Source: Trebouxia sp. TZW2008 (taxonomy: Eukaryota > Chlorophyta > Trebouxiophyceae > Trebouxiales > Trebouxiaceae). Taken from it: a DNA stretch of 53,922 nt. This document shows positions 35,601 through 46,100 of the stretch, piece by piece. The position numbers and the translations under genes are program-made. The notes under the pieces are model-generated. The model saw only the letters and a program-made list of their open reading frames with translations. It searched no databases and was not told the origin of the DNA. How positions within the stretch are numbered: position 1 is the stretch's first letter; each line of letters starts with the position of its first letter. Location of the stretch: NCBI GenBank assembly GCA_002118135.1, contig BDIU01000461.1, positions 1-53,922 of the forward strand. Reading direction: 5' to 3'.

Positions 35601-35878
35601 GAGCGTGCACACCTGCCATTCTTCTTTGTACTGCTGACCCTGCATCTTGAGCGTTTTAGCATCAACGAGATCTCCACCCATGATTATGGCACCAGGTTGC
35701 AAGTGCGGCAAGATCTTGTTGGCAAATAGACTGCATGAGCAGCAGCAGCATATCAGCTTGGTTCATCCCTAGGCATTTTGGGTTTGCAAATCTGCGTTTT
35801 GACAGACTTACTGCAGATCCCCCTCTTTGTCTCCATATTGTGGAAGCCAATATTTGTTGAATACTGAAAGATGCAGAT
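26687..35878 (-). CDS. TMEM62-like membrane metallophosphoesterase (first exon not found)
   Basis: Thirteen exons join in phase: 35878-35812, 35730-35613, 35199-35096, 34612-34519, 34219-34065, 33695-33493, 32690-32511, 31922-31753, 31100-30942, 29843-29668, 29266-28741, 27351-27128 and 26957-26687 (TGA). Calcineurin-type metal motifs occur in order: DLHLSVF, GGDLVDAKT, RGNHDAFDVP, YGHHPLS, NGHLHSVFG. WKDDRRFRLLTIDNGTLSFTDL and an Ig-like WN...GTHVIML segment follow, as in TMEM62. The C-terminal exons encode several hydrophobic helices, suggesting a membrane anchor with the catalytic domain outside the helices. Substrate unknown. The N-terminal signal or anchor exon should lie upstream of 35878. 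Its introns hold many dead exon copies and two MITEs. Confidence 0.85.
27230..28150 (-). repeat. Five-copy array of a membrane-segment exon
   Basis: The exon starting at 27351 (VLYSVYVPFGPWFAARLL) recurs with starts at 27542, 27729, about 27889 and 28132. Four carry recognisable SQPLGFYLSQG-like sequence or its remains. Only the copy at 27351 continues to a donor in the right phase. The most distal copy is split by a MITE. Confidence 0.88.
28016..28115. mobile_element. MITE, 100 bp, TA target site
   Basis: Inverted termini CAGTAAA(T/C)TCTCT lie at both ends, flanked by TA on each side. Internal GTAAGGACA motifs match the other two copies. It interrupts the fifth copy of the VLYSVYVPFGPWF exon array, whose sisters show the uninterrupted sequence. 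The TA target suggests Tc1/mariner-type mobilisation; it has no coding capacity. Confidence 0.85.
28465..28830 (-). repeat. Three-copy array of a membrane-segment exon end
   Basis: Sequence encoding ALVTWAPTVLCDMAA then IWWPLV occurs three times, with donor-side ends near 28741, 28603 and 28469 (spacing about 134-138 bp). Only the first joins the long exon 29266-28741. Confidence 0.85.
28850..29150 (-). repeat. ANSP-type coding repeat
   Basis: The exon 29266-28741 encodes about six copies of a 13-18-residue unit with (S/G)H(R/M/T)-A/G, then AANSPLEV or similar. It sits between two predicted membrane helices, so it is probably a soluble loop. The repeat is visible in DNA too. Confidence 0.75.
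29456..29715 (-). repeat. Duplicate of an exon 3' end
   Basis: The 3' end of the exon 29843-29668, encoding GVTRLENFMLWLDWTRTFN, is copied near 29560-29480 as GVTCLEDILLWLDWTCTLN. The copy is downstream in the intron and has no matching donor phase. Confidence 0.8.
29668..30590 (-). repeat. Five- or six-copy exon array (EADGQ exon)
   Basis: Exon starts encoding V.VSEADGQ..SRSE follow CAG acceptors at 29843, 29987, 30124, 30346 and 30504, with a very eroded sixth near 30577. Spacing is 137-222 bp. The copy at 29843 fits the gene phase and continues to a donor; the distal two carry in-frame stops. Confidence 0.88.
30780..31100 (-). repeat. Duplicate of the Ig-like exon
   Basis: The exon 31100-30942 (GPAPLYAAPWNAKVS to THVIML) is copied at about 30780-30880. 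The copy keeps the CAG/GTATGG donor and GCCAGCTGCGGGCTTTGGGG but has lost the frame upstream. Confidence 0.85.
31560..32390 (-). repeat. Partial copies around exon 31922-31753
   Basis: The 3' end of the exon recurs at about 31560-31660 (GCAGGCCTGACCTTGGCAAT). Its 5' half recurs at about 32125-32240 and 32335-32390 (GAGGGCTGGTCAACG). The outer copies contain stops or lack splice sites. Confidence 0.8.
32511..32870 (-). repeat. Duplicate of the WKDDRRFRLL exon
   Basis: The 5' part of exon 32690-32511 is copied at about 32765-32870, keeping ATCAGGTCTGTGAAAGA and GTGCCATTGT. The copy has an indel that shifts the frame. Confidence 0.8.
33090..33920 (-). repeat. Partial copies around the GHHP/GHLH catalytic exon
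   Basis: Pieces of exon 33695-33493 recur on both sides. The 3' piece (GGTGCATTTTGTGCAAGC and variants) is at about 33110-33160, 33300 and 33380. The 5' piece (CAGGGCTGCAGCCCTCTGCC) is at about 33840-33905. A CA microsatellite lies at 33737-33755. Confidence 0.75.
35213..35386. mobile_element. MITE, 174 bp, 19-bp inverted termini
   Basis: The left end CAGTAAACTCTCTTTGTAA and the inverted right end CAGTAAACTCTGTTTGTAA match at 18 of 19 bases. GTAAGGACA occurs repeatedly near both ends. There is no coding capacity. It lies in a TMEM62-like intron; its left end is about a dozen bases from the acceptor of the GNHD exon (starts 35199). Confidence 0.88.
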
Positions 35879-36614
35879 CTGACAGCTGTATTGCCCAAGC
35901 TACTTCATGCGCCGAGCATGTGGAGAATGCTGCAGATCACAAGTTACGTCAAAGCTTGCCCCATGCTGGAAAGGCAAATCTCCCTGTTAATAGGGCATGC
36001 AGTGTTGAAGCGCAAGATGTGGGTCGACGGTAAAGCCAAAAGAGCTTGCGTGCACAAATGTAGATGTGGCGTGTCAGCAAACGTAATAGATAGACGCCGG
36101 TAGGTCGGCTTGCAACGTGCACTATATATGCACTCTCGGTGGGACGACATCATGCTCTGCTTACCAGAAGAGACGCAAAGCCCAATGAGCGCCAAGCATG
36201 CACATTGTCCGGCAGGGCATTTGCGCGACGCACGCAAGCGGCGTTGCGGCACGCTTGTGCTGTGAACCATGCCTCGGAATGTGCAGTCACGCTAGATGTC
36301 GAGACAGGTATCGAGTCTGCCATCGTTTGAGATGCAGCGGCATCGCACCGAAGTAGTGCATGCACCCGCGCTTGCTTGTCATGTTCCGCATTCTCGATGC
36401 GGGTACTGTGATCGCAACTTTGTACGCACATGCTCGAAAAAGTTGGTCATCGACAAATTAGGCATCATTTCGCTTTTCCAGCCAATTCGCTGCAGGGACA
36501 ACATCATCCCTGACAACTTTTGGCCGCCGGCTCAACCTGCGTAGACTTGCAAGCAGCAAGCCTTTTCCGGTAGCCAGGACGTCGTAGGGGCCCGTTGGAC
36601 GCCAGCGAGACGCC
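35879..36614. promoter_or_regulatory. Divergent promoter region of TMEM62-like and RPL9 genes
   Basis: This separates the first recognised TMEM62-like exon from the RPL9 ATG. It should contain the missing first exon of the former and both promoters. A TATA-like ACTATATATGC lies at 36121-36131, in a position that could serve the minus strand. I could not identify the first exon. Confidence 0.45.
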
Positions 36615-39275
36615 ATGAAGTTGGTGAAGGCGTCGCAGGATATCCTCATTCCAGATGACATCAAGCTGGAAGTCAAGGCTAGGAAGATCAGGGTGACAGG
36701 GTCTCGAGGTAAACGAGTCAGGCAGCAAAAGTGTGACAAGGCCAGCATGATACGACGCTCTCAGAGCTGCAGTTACTTGCTGACGACGCACTGTTCACAC
36801 GATATTCTCCTGACAAGCTCTACAGCAGGAGGCCTGAGGGGTAAAGCAGTACTGATTCTTTACAGGCACTCTGACCCGTGACTTCAAGCACTTGGCAGTT
36901 GACATGTACAAGACTCATGACAAGATTGAAAACGACGATGGTGAACTTGTCGATGGGCCATTGAAGCTACGAGTGGACTGCCATTTTGGCAAGCGCAAAA
37001 GGCTGGCAGCAATCCGCACCTGCACATCACATGTGCAGGTGAGCTAAGCAGTGGCTCATAAATCAATCGATACACCATTGGTCTACAGCTAGCCTCCAGC
37101 TCGTCAGCAAATACAGCATGCAATGCAGACAGTCAAGCACAGCATCTCCGTGACAGCATATCAAGTCAGACGGCAGAGGCGCATCATTGCTTCGTCTTCT
37201 GCTGCACTGTGACAATATGTCTCTTGCACTGTGATAGCATGTCTCTTGATTCTTGCATGGCATGTCATGCCCCGCACACCATGGTAACTGTGTTTGCAGG
37301 CTGTCTTTGTGATTGCGCTGCCCATATTGGTGCCTTGTGTCAGTCCAGAACCATGTCTGTGTAGGATTTACGCATCATTGCATGCACACTAAGGCAGCAG
37401 ACTTGCACTTTGCTGCTGCTGCACAGGTAGCAGTCATGTCTTTTGTCACAGCAAACTAAGCAGCAGTCAGGTGCTTTGCAAGAGCTGAATAGGCAGCAGT
37501 CATGGCTTTTGTCATAGCAAAACTAGCAGCAGTCAGGTGCTTTGTCACAGCATAACAAGCAGCAATCATGCGCTTTGTCACAGCAAAACAGGCAGCAATC
37601 ATATGCTTCATCATAGTAAAATGAATGGCAGTCATGTGCTTTGTCTCAGCACATCAAATAGCAGTCATGTGCTTTGCCATAGCAGAATAGGCAGCAGAGG
37701 TGTGTCGTGTTACAGCAGGGCAGGCAGCATTTGACCTGCTTTGCTGCAGCAGAGTATGAAGCGGCCTTGTGCCAGCAGAACAAGAAGCAGTCATATGCTT
37801 TGACACATCACACTCGGCATAGGCCCAAAGATCAGCAGCTTCCGTGATGTGATCTTTCACATTGCTGCGTTTGCGCAGCATCATGATGTGCTTGCCAGAT
37901 TGGTCTCTGGTCACAGGCTCAAGATGAGCAGCTTCTGCAATAGCAACTTCATCTTGCTGGCTTCATGCAGCATGTTCGTGTGCTTAGCCACAGTAGCCCC
38001 CGAGCACAGGCTCCACAGCAGCAATGCTGACTTCTGTCTTGTGGGTTCTTGCAGAACGTGACTCAGGGTGTCACCAAGGGCTTTGAGTAGAGACTTCTTG
38101 AGACTCGGCGTTGTTGTGTTCGTGCAGCACATGCTTTGCCATAGTGTCCTTTCCCACATCAGGCACAGGTTCACGTTCAGCAGTTACTCTGATGCTGATT
38201 TCCGTCTTAAAATTTCTTGCAGAACATGACCAAGGGCGTGACCAAGGGCTTTGAGTACAAGAAGAGGCTCAGCGTCGCTGTGTTTGTGCAGCGCATGCTT
38301 TGCTATAGTGTTTTTTCCCCACATCAGGCACAGGTTCAAGGTCAGCAGCTACTCTGATGCTGACTTTTGTCTTGTGGTTCTTGCAGAACATGATCAAGGG
38401 TGTCACCAAGGGCTTTGAGTACAAGATGAGGCTGGTGTACGCCCACTTTCCCATCAACGCAAACATCACAGATGAGGGCGCAATCATTGAGATCAGGAAT
38501 TTCTTGGGCGAGAAGCGTGTCAGGATAGTCAAGATGCTGCCAGGTCTGCTGCAGCACTATCATCCAATAGTGTCACTGGCCCTTGATGTTCTGACAACTT
38601 TGCTGTAGCACTATCAATCAAAAATCTCACTGACCTTTGATGTTGTGATAGGCATTCCTGTGCATGCTGTATCATCATGCTGTCATGTCCCGCTGACTGC
38701 TCAGCATTGCATTGCCCGCTGCACATTTTGAGCACAACCCTGGTTGGTTTGATTGCTTGCATGTTTCTGATTTTGCACTTTACTGTTGTTATACAAACAC
38801 TTCACACGCATCAAACCATTCTCAAGCGAAACAACTTCCTTGCGCAGCAGCAGCAAGATCAGATCTGCCTGCTACGCATGCAAAGCCTGAAGTTTTGACT
38901 AGCACGCCCTTCAGTGTCACTAGTTGAGTGCCTGTTAGTGACGTGAATGCTATGTAACCTTTGTGAATGCTTTCTGGTCAGTAGCATCACACACTTTGAA
39001 TGCATACCACTATATCTGCATTAGGACGATGTCCTGTGTCTACAACAGGTTGCTACTAGCAGCCATTCCAACGTCATCAATGTTCTGCAGGTGTCAAGGT
39101 AGTACGGTCATCCAATGTCAAGGATGAGCTGGTCATCTCAGGCAGCGACATTGAGCTAGTCAGCAAGTCAGCAGCGCTCATCAACATGTCATGCCATGTC
39201 AAGAAGAAGGACATCAGGAAGTTCTTGGATGGTGTATATGTTTCAGAAAAGAGCACCATTGTAAAGGATGACTGA
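36615..39275 (+). CDS. RPL9: 60S ribosomal protein L9 (uL6)
   Basis: Four exons join in phase: 36615-36708, 36866-37038, 38387-38543 and 39091-39275 (TGA), giving 202 residues, slightly over the usual ~190-194. The sequence matches eukaryotic L9 throughout: [82 protein letters not shown]. It is a large-subunit protein near the sarcin-ricin loop and stalk base. The second intron is long (1.35 kb) and holds a 36-bp satellite and two dead copies of exon 3. Confidence 0.96.
37427..37705. repeat. About 36-bp satellite in RPL9 intron 2
   Basis: About eight imperfect units built on GCAGCAGTCATGTGCTTTGTCACAGCA are arranged head to tail. Units differ at several positions, unlike a CRISPR array, and there are no unique spacers. 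Confidence 0.8.
38055..38543 (+). repeat. RPL9: RPL9 exon 3 array (two dead copies, one live)
   Basis: Exon 3 starts after TTGCAG at 38055, 38223 and 38387 (spacing 168 and 164 bp). Copy 1 reads [11 protein letters not shown] then TAG. Copy 2 reads [17 protein letters not shown] then diverges. Copy 3 is the real exon. The intron sequence between copies is also duplicated. Confidence 0.93.
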
Positions 39276-39884
39276 GTGTAATGAAACTAGCTGCGCATCA
39301 GCTGTAGCCCCTACGCAGTGACATACATTTGAGCTTGCAACATGGTCTGCGTACAATGCATGCTGTAGTGTTGTGCTGTCCTTTCAGCAAAGCATAAAGT
39401 GGCTGCTGTGTCAGCTGACTAAGCTCCATGCTAGTGGTGCACAAGGTCTGTGTGTGCGCTACACATGAGGGACGCTGCTTGAGGCGCCTACATTCTTGTC
39501 TGCAGCAAGCTTCAGACACCAAATGACAGGGCTACATGTCCACACAGCTGCCCAAGCTTTACTGTTCAATGCGACCCCTTGTACTGATGTCATTCCTTTG
39601 CCTCTTGCCATACCCATGGCGTCTGCTGGCATTGTCATGCTGTTTGGGAGTGTCATTCACGACGTGCATTGTTGCCTCTGCAGCAATCAAGCTCGGGCTT
39701 TGCGGTCCCTGCACTGTCACACGTATACACCTCATGACGCCGTTGTAATTGGACTGATATGCACAAGATGCCAGACACCAAGAGCTAGCTAACAGCCGCC
39801 ACGCCCGCCATGCTGTACATATATATATATTTGCAACACTGACCACTGACACTAGGGTTATTTACAGTGATTGCTAGGGTTATG
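39276..39884. other. Convergent 3' region
   Basis: Intergenic region downstream of RPL9 and of the small minus-strand gene. No credible gene was seen; ATATATATAT occurs near 39818-39830. Confidence 0.5.
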
Positions 39885-40524
39885 TCAAGGTTTAGTCATG
39901 GGGGTTTGCCTTACTAAGCAGGGAGAGCATGACAAATGTCTGCATTTCAAATGATGAGGTTGTACGCAGCCGACAAGATCAATTGCTCCGAAGGACTGCA
40001 GCGCCTGCAGCAGCACGTTGACTAGCATATCTCTCTCATTCAGAAACGCTGCTTCCAGGCGAGTGCCTGATGTGCAGTTTTGCAGCACATCACCAGCAAA
40101 GGCAAGCAGTCCTTGGAATGTCGTGACTATCTATCATTCAAGGCAGCTTGCTGACCAAGTGTTCACCTGTTTCTGTAGCAGTGTTTGGACAGCAGTCTTA
40201 CTAGTCTCAGCAGGCAGAGCATCTCCTGCTGAAACTTTCAACAAAGCATGTGCATCACGCAGAGCTCTGTCTTTTGAGTAAGGACTTGCGACTAAACGTA
40301 ATCTCGCCGCAGTCTACCTTTGCGCCTTTTGGATTTCAGTTCCCCCTCAGTCTGACAGCAGACAAAGGCAAAGCACCTCAGCCCCTTTGCTCACCTGCGC
40401 CATAGTTGCAGCCAAGCCCAATAGCCAGCGGAATGCCCCTCAGCTTAATTTGCAAGTTTTGGTGTGATCTTGAGTTGGCGCTGAGGTATGATACAGTTCT
40501 GGTGATGCTGATCCTGTACGACAT
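39885..40524 (-). CDS. Small unrecognised protein, three exons
   Basis: Exons 40524-40395, 40291-40167 and 40130-39885 join in phase, giving 166 residues ending TAA. The start ATG is followed by SYRISITRTVSYLS. Exon 1 ends in GIPLAIGLGCNYGA with a strong GTGAGC donor. Later sequence looks like helical protein (DRALRDAHALLKVSAGD, FLNERDMLVNVLLQALQSF). The acceptors of exons 2 and 3 are weak (TTTAG, GATAG). I do not recognise a family. Confidence 0.4.
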
Positions 40525-41940
40525 GGGTGCAACAGTGTTTGAGTGCATACCCTATACTTCAAATAGCGCAAATACAGTTCAGCCTATGTCACAGCTGCCT
40601 GTGATGAAGGCTGTGGCTTTCACATGAAGCACCAAAACAATCTTTTCAACAACTAATGGCAGCTTGGGCTTCATGGCAGTCAATGCAGCTGCAACACAAC
40701 ATGTCAAGGCAGACTTCAGTACAGCAGCTCGCAACACAGAGGGAGCCGCCTATTGTCCAGTTTGCAAAGTCAAAGGGTCACATGTGGGATGTCTTCAACT
40801 TGCAGCTGGCTTGCAAAGCTCTTGGGACTCTTTATATTCAATGGCATGCATCCCATGTGTCAAGCATGCAGCGCAACATGCAGGTTGACAAGCTGCTGCT
40901 TAGCCAACTGCAGGGTTGTGGGGTCAGTGCACTGAGTCTTTGTGTCAAGGTGCTGTCTGCACCAGAGCTTGCAGTTCTGACAACATGTTGCATCGTGGCC
41001 ACATCTGACGCTTAGGCCTTGCAGTTCAGCTTGGACCACGCGGGTACCCTTTCACAACTGGACACCTATTGTGCTGCAGTTGAATGTGCATCCATTGCTA
41101 CTCCATACTTTGAACAGCATTACAAGTGTGCACATTTGCAATCAAGTCAACTGTCCAGCCCTCCGTCATGCACGCTGCTACTTCAGCATCTATTGCTTTC
41201 ACACGCAAGGATATCAACATTGGATGTTGCATGGGTTGTGTTTTGCATGAATGTTGCTGCCAGATTTTGTCAAGCTGTATGAGGTCATGTACGACATAGA
41301 TTGTCTAGAGCATCAGTTGAGGAGCAGTTCCTCTGCCGTTTTGTTGCCAGTTGTATTTGTGTGGTGCGACTTCTAGCAAAACACATCATACATATACAAG
41401 CTGAGAATGCACTGACCATGCAATGGCAGGCTGACTTGTACAATTCTGTACAATGGCGACAAAAATGACACAGGAATTTGCAACAGCGTGTACTGGCAGT
41501 TGAGAAAGGCCTTTGACAGCTCAGTTGCCAGCAGAGCGTTCTGCACCCCACTGGAAAACAAGGGTATGTCTCTCCAGGCCAAAACCCTCTGTGATTACAG
41601 CAAGCTTCAGTCTTCCTGTTGGCTTCTGCTTCACCTTCCAAAACAGTCAGCCCTCAGATGTTTAGATGTCTGTCTTGTTATACCTTGCACTCACATGAGG
41701 GGAGCAACAGATTGTTGAAGAATGTGTGCGAGTTGGGCGGCTTGCTGCTGTCTGCGCCGCCTTGCTGGCCGGTGCAGCGCAACAGCCTGGGCTGCCTCAT
41801 AGGCCGCACCAAGCAGGTTCTGGACAATTGCACTGGCCAGAATAATCTGCACAGGCTGGCTGCTCTGCAAGTGCTGGAACAGCAGCGCCAACCCATGCGG
41901 GTAAGCTTGCTTACCCCAATATTGGGTGCAGATCATTGTT
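40525..41940. other. Gene-poor region with remains of a HECT exon
   Basis: Several open frames overlap on both strands but none has clear protein character, apart from the HECT exon remnant at 41560-41800. An open frame 40656-41015 on the plus strand could hold an exon, but I could not connect it to anything. Confidence 0.4.
41560..41800 (-). pseudogene. Decayed copy of the HECT terminal exon
   Basis: This repeats the last exon of the HECT gene 1.5 kb away. It encodes ADSSKPPNSHTFFNNLLLPS, compared with TDSNKLPTSHTCFNTLLLPS in the live exon, and further on KLAVITEGFGLE. The catalytic Cys codon has become TTC (Phe) at 41720-41722. A small insertion and frame breaks separate the pieces. Confidence 0.8.
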
Positions 41941-41949
41941 CAGGCTTCC

Positions 41950-42010
41950 CATACAGGATATGATCTTCACCAAAAACATCATTGATCAGCCTTTAATCAT
42001 ATCCTGTATG
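41950..42010. repeat. Inverted repeat, 15-bp perfect arms
   Basis: CATACAGGATATGAT (41950-41964) is followed 31 bases later by its exact inverse (41996-42010). It lies just left of the larger hairpin. Confidence 0.85.
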
Positions 42011-42063
42011 ACTGCATGGATCACGCGGCATTCACCTTGCGCTGTGAGTGCGTGTTATGCACA

Positions 42064-42134
42064 TGCTCTTGTGGGGAGCATGTGTTACACAAGACATGTG
42101 ATAGCTTGTGTAACACGTGCTCCCCACAAGAGCA
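42064..42134. repeat. Long hairpin: 30-bp arms, 11-base loop
   Basis: Arms 42064-42093 and 42105-42134 are inverse copies at 29 of 30 positions. The single mismatch would be a G-U pair in plus-strand RNA. The arms start TGCTCTTGTGGGGAGC. No clear gene covers it. Confidence 0.92.
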
Positions 42135-42316
42135 AGTCACATCAGATGTGCTTGGAGCTCACATGTGTCCATCTCTCCTCGCGTCATTGGTGCTTTGCAA
42201 GTCAGGCTTCTTGGCTGGGCAGCATGCATGCTTGGCTGAGACACAAGTCCAGATGTTTTTCCATGAGCTTCTTTTCTCAAGTGCTGTTCATTGTGCAATC
42301 AACTTGTGTTTTGCAG

Positions 42317-42418
42317 AGCAATCGGAGCACAGACATGGATGACAACACCAAAATGTACTGGCAGGCCATCTTCAAGCTGGACCATGTGCAGCGGAAGGAC
42401 TCTGCTCAGAGCTCTTGA
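42317..42418 (+). other. Possible terminal exon of an unidentified plus-strand gene
   Basis: After a TTTTGCAG acceptor an open frame encodes MDDNTKMYWQAIFKLDHVQR and a short Ser-rich end, then TGA. It reads like real protein but I cannot find its upstream exons or a family. It could be chance. Confidence 0.25.
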
Positions 42419-43108
42419 GGCCTGTCACACGTCTGGAACCTTGACACTTTGTACAGTACTTGAAAAAGAGCCTTACCATTTTCATGGCTCTTGGTTGTCT
42501 CGTGTTAAGCAGGTGCATGTTAGCAGTGGATGTAATCTTATTTGCGGGACAGATGTACCCAACTTTGTGTCGATGTTGCCATACCAATTCTGGATCAACC
42601 TTGTTGCCATGATACGAGTGGATGTTTATCTTGTCTTACACAAGCTTTTGGAACTACATTGGTGGTATGTATCGGTGAATGCAATGCTTCCATTTCATAG
42701 CGTCTTGCATCACGTGCGTTGCACAGCTTCTTTGTGGACGGTTCAGTGCATCAACGTAAACAGACTGTGATAATGACGCCGAGATACGGCCCCATTGTCG
42801 AGAAGGCACTCGATCTAGAGACTTTGCGGGACGACATGTACAGCACATTGGGTTGCTGCCGCTTTTGCTAGAAACCAAAAGCAATACAATTTGCGGCACT
42901 CACAGCTGCCAACAAAGCACATGCCGCAGCTGATTACATTAGCTGCACAGCAGGAGAAATTCAATGGCTTGTGTAGTTCAGTACTGCAGGATCAGTCACA
43001 GCAGTTTGGGACCAGCTTGCAATTGCTTGTACTTGCAACAAAAAAGAAGGACATGGCAACTGAGTCACAAACAGAGCATTCTGTGTCACAATGAAACCAC
43101 ACTGCACA
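42419..43108. other. 3' flank of the HECT gene
   Basis: No credible coding region. It presumably contains the HECT gene 3' UTR on the minus strand. Confidence 0.45.
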
Positions 43109-46100
43109 TCACTCCAGACCAAAACCCTCTGCATTAATGATGGCAAGCTTCAACCTGTCTGTCAGCTTCTTTTTGGTCTTACACGAAGGCAGCAGCAGAG
43201 TGTTGAAGCATGTGTGTGAGGTAGGCAGCTTGTTGCTGTCTGTGCCATCACGCTGGATGATGCAGCGCAAGTTGCCCAGCCCACCAATTGGAGCCCTGTC
43301 ACTGCCAGTGGAAAACTTGAGGAACCTGCGCTTTTCCACCTCGTCCATCACCTCTCTGACAACCTCCCATAGCCACTTGACAACCTGCAAACACAGCACC
43401 TTTCAGCCTCTGCTTGTGAGCATGTGTCCTTGTTTTGCAAGTTGAGCCATCATGTTACAAAAAATGTGTACATTGACCACTATCGCATTCCTCATTTTGC
43501 GCCATATATATAATGACGGGGGCAAACATGCTGTGCCTAAGCTAAGTAGCTTTCCAGACACAGCTGTGCCATGCAGTGGCACACAGAGCACGCGCCTGTT
43601 GCAAGCCATCTATGCCAGTGACAGAGCCAATCCATGCACTCAATATGTCAACATGCTGCCAGCAGGCTGACACAAGCCAGGTCAGTTCTGATACGTCCCT
43701 TGCCCGTTTGTCATCACGCATTGGCAGGGATGGTACTCACCCTGTGTTCTGGGCTGTAACCGCCATCGTAGCGTGCATTGGCCTGCATGGCGTCAAAGTC
43801 CAGCAGGGGGTTGCCGCACACTAGGCGCTCCAGCTCTGTGGCGCTGAAGAGGTGGATGGCTGGGCCGCCACACAGCATCATGAACCCCCGCGCAAACGCC
43901 TCAAACTGCAGCAGCCACAAGCAAAGAGGCTGCAGCAGACTCGCACAATAGGGGGTTAAAGAAATTTGTGCCAATGCGAGCAAAGCAGCAGACAAGTCCA
44001 GTGTCATTTCTGCTGAGCAGCTGACAATCTGACTGGATGCAAGCCCCTAAGAAGCAGCAAGTGGAGGCTAAACTGCCTGCTGATTGATGCACTGTTGCAG
44101 CATATAGCAAGCCATACAAGTCACACTGCTCAGTTAGCTGTCGGCGCAGGTCTTTCACAGCATTTGCAAACTCAAATACCAAGATCTCTGCTGTGCATAC
44201 AGTAAGACAGTAGATGCCCTTTCCTCGCTTGATCTGCATGAGCCTACACTTGCATAGAAGACACTGCTAGTAAGCATCCAACGGATACAAGCTCCAGCAT
44301 CAGCTGCCACAGACATCAATTGGCATAGTCATGGCTGTGTGTTTGGCAACAGCAGTATGATGCTTACCTGCTTGTGTATGGCTGTGTTGAGGTAGTAATC
44401 TACATACAGGTCCACAAACTCTCGCCTGTTGTCCTCGGTGACCATGACGTCCTCGCCATCATCCTTGAGGGGCACTGTCAGGGTTTCGCCAATGCCGGGC
44501 ACCCCAGCAGTGAAGTTCTGGCAGAACACATCTTCGACTGATGCCTCACCTGCAATGCACATAAAAAGGATTTTGTGTCTGGTGGAAACTGTTGAGACCA
44601 GCCCTCCAAGCATTGCCTTGTAGAACACAAGTTTCTTTCACACTCCGCATGCATGTCAGCAGGGCAACAGTCGAGAAGGGCTTGCCACAGCAAAGCTGCT
44701 GCAGGACAACAGACAGGTCTTGCAGACCTTTCTGCACATCAGTGCAAACGAGATAAATGCAAATCTCTGCCATGCAAAAGTATGGTGCAGATCTAGCAGG
44801 CCAGGTCAGCAATGTCCATGCTGCAAGCAGGGCAGTCAGGAGATTGGCAACAATAAAGGTGATCAAGATATTGGAGCAGACCCACACTGGCTGCATCATG
44901 GATTTCAGCTTAGTACAGACTGGCTCTAGCAGTCAGCTAGGACTTACAGTAGCTGGAGGTAGCACTAGCTTCTCACAGACCAGTAGTAGCAGAGACTCAG
45001 GGAGGGGTGGCTGCTGACCTTCATAGCACTAGCATTCATTTGGGACAAGCACATGCCTGAAATCAAGACCAGCCATGTGCAGGCAGTCAGTAGCAGAAAC
45101 TAAATTGAGGCACTGGCCCTGACCAGCGCCAGAAACTGATGAAAAGGCAGAAACAGCAGTCGGGGAAGTCTCAGAGGAAGGTCACGGGGAGACGGGCTGA
45201 CCTTCATACTGCAGGAGAGCGTTGAGGGATTTGCCGAGGGTGGGGTCCATGTCCTGCAGATCACGCAGGGTGCAGGACTGGCCGACGAGCTTGCGGTAGA
45301 GGGCCAGGGGCAGGGGGAAGTCCAGCAGCACGGCGTCGTAGATGGCCAGGCCCAGCACCAGGCCCACCAGCATGAACTCGTCCTCCTCCTCCAGGCTGCT
45401 GGGATTGAACCAGTACGTGCGCGTCTCCTGTGCCACACCACATGCACAGCTCAGCCACACATTGAACAATCGCTGCTCATCTAAACAGTGAACGAACATG
45501 GCTCATCAGCACAATGAACAATCATAAATCAATAAAGCACAAACCGATTCAGTCATTTGGGTTCTTTCCATGTATCAATGACTCGGGGATCAATTGACTC
45601 CTCAACTTATCTGCTGACCAGCTGTCAGTCAGTCAGTCACTCAGCCAGTAATCCAGCTAATCAGCCAGTCCATCCATGTGTCCAAATATGATAGTGCAAG
45701 TGCAGACGCACACTGAAAACAACCTTGCAGGCGCCAAGACCTTGCCAAGCACTGTGCATAGAATGGGAACAACAAAGCTGTGACCAGGAGAGCAATCTGA
45801 GGCTGGCCTGTCCCAGACTCTGATGCCCAATCAGCTTGCTTGTAGTTTTGAAGTCAGGCACCAAAAGATGCTTCAAGCCAACCGCTTCCTCCAAGTGCAC
45901 TTCTTCAAACAGCACCTGCTCTTTTCATGCACAATATTCTCTTGTATTCCTCAAATGAGAGTAGTGTCAGCGCGCCTGACATGAGCTTGCTGATACGTAC
46001 AGGTTGTTGTAAAGCCTCACATCAAGGACCACACCATACAGAGATACAGTATGTGAGGCTAGCATACCTGCTGGAAAAGGAGCATGCCCTAGTCAGGGCG

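Noticed and set aside
37427..37705. Regular repeats resembling a CRISPR array
   Set aside because: Units are contiguous and diverged with no unique spacers, and the host gene is a eukaryotic ribosomal protein gene.
40656..41015. 119-residue plus-strand frame
   Set aside because: No family likeness, no consistent splice partners, mixed composition.
41691..41936. Hydrophobic minus-strand frame (GLALLFQHLQSSQ...)
   Set aside because: It reads well, but the overlapping frame encodes a clear HECT tail copy and the DNA aligns with the live HECT exon, so this frame is probably accidental.
41619..41963. Plus-strand frame ending in QRQPMR before a GTAAGC donor
   Set aside because: It is antisense to the decayed HECT exon; no partner exon found.
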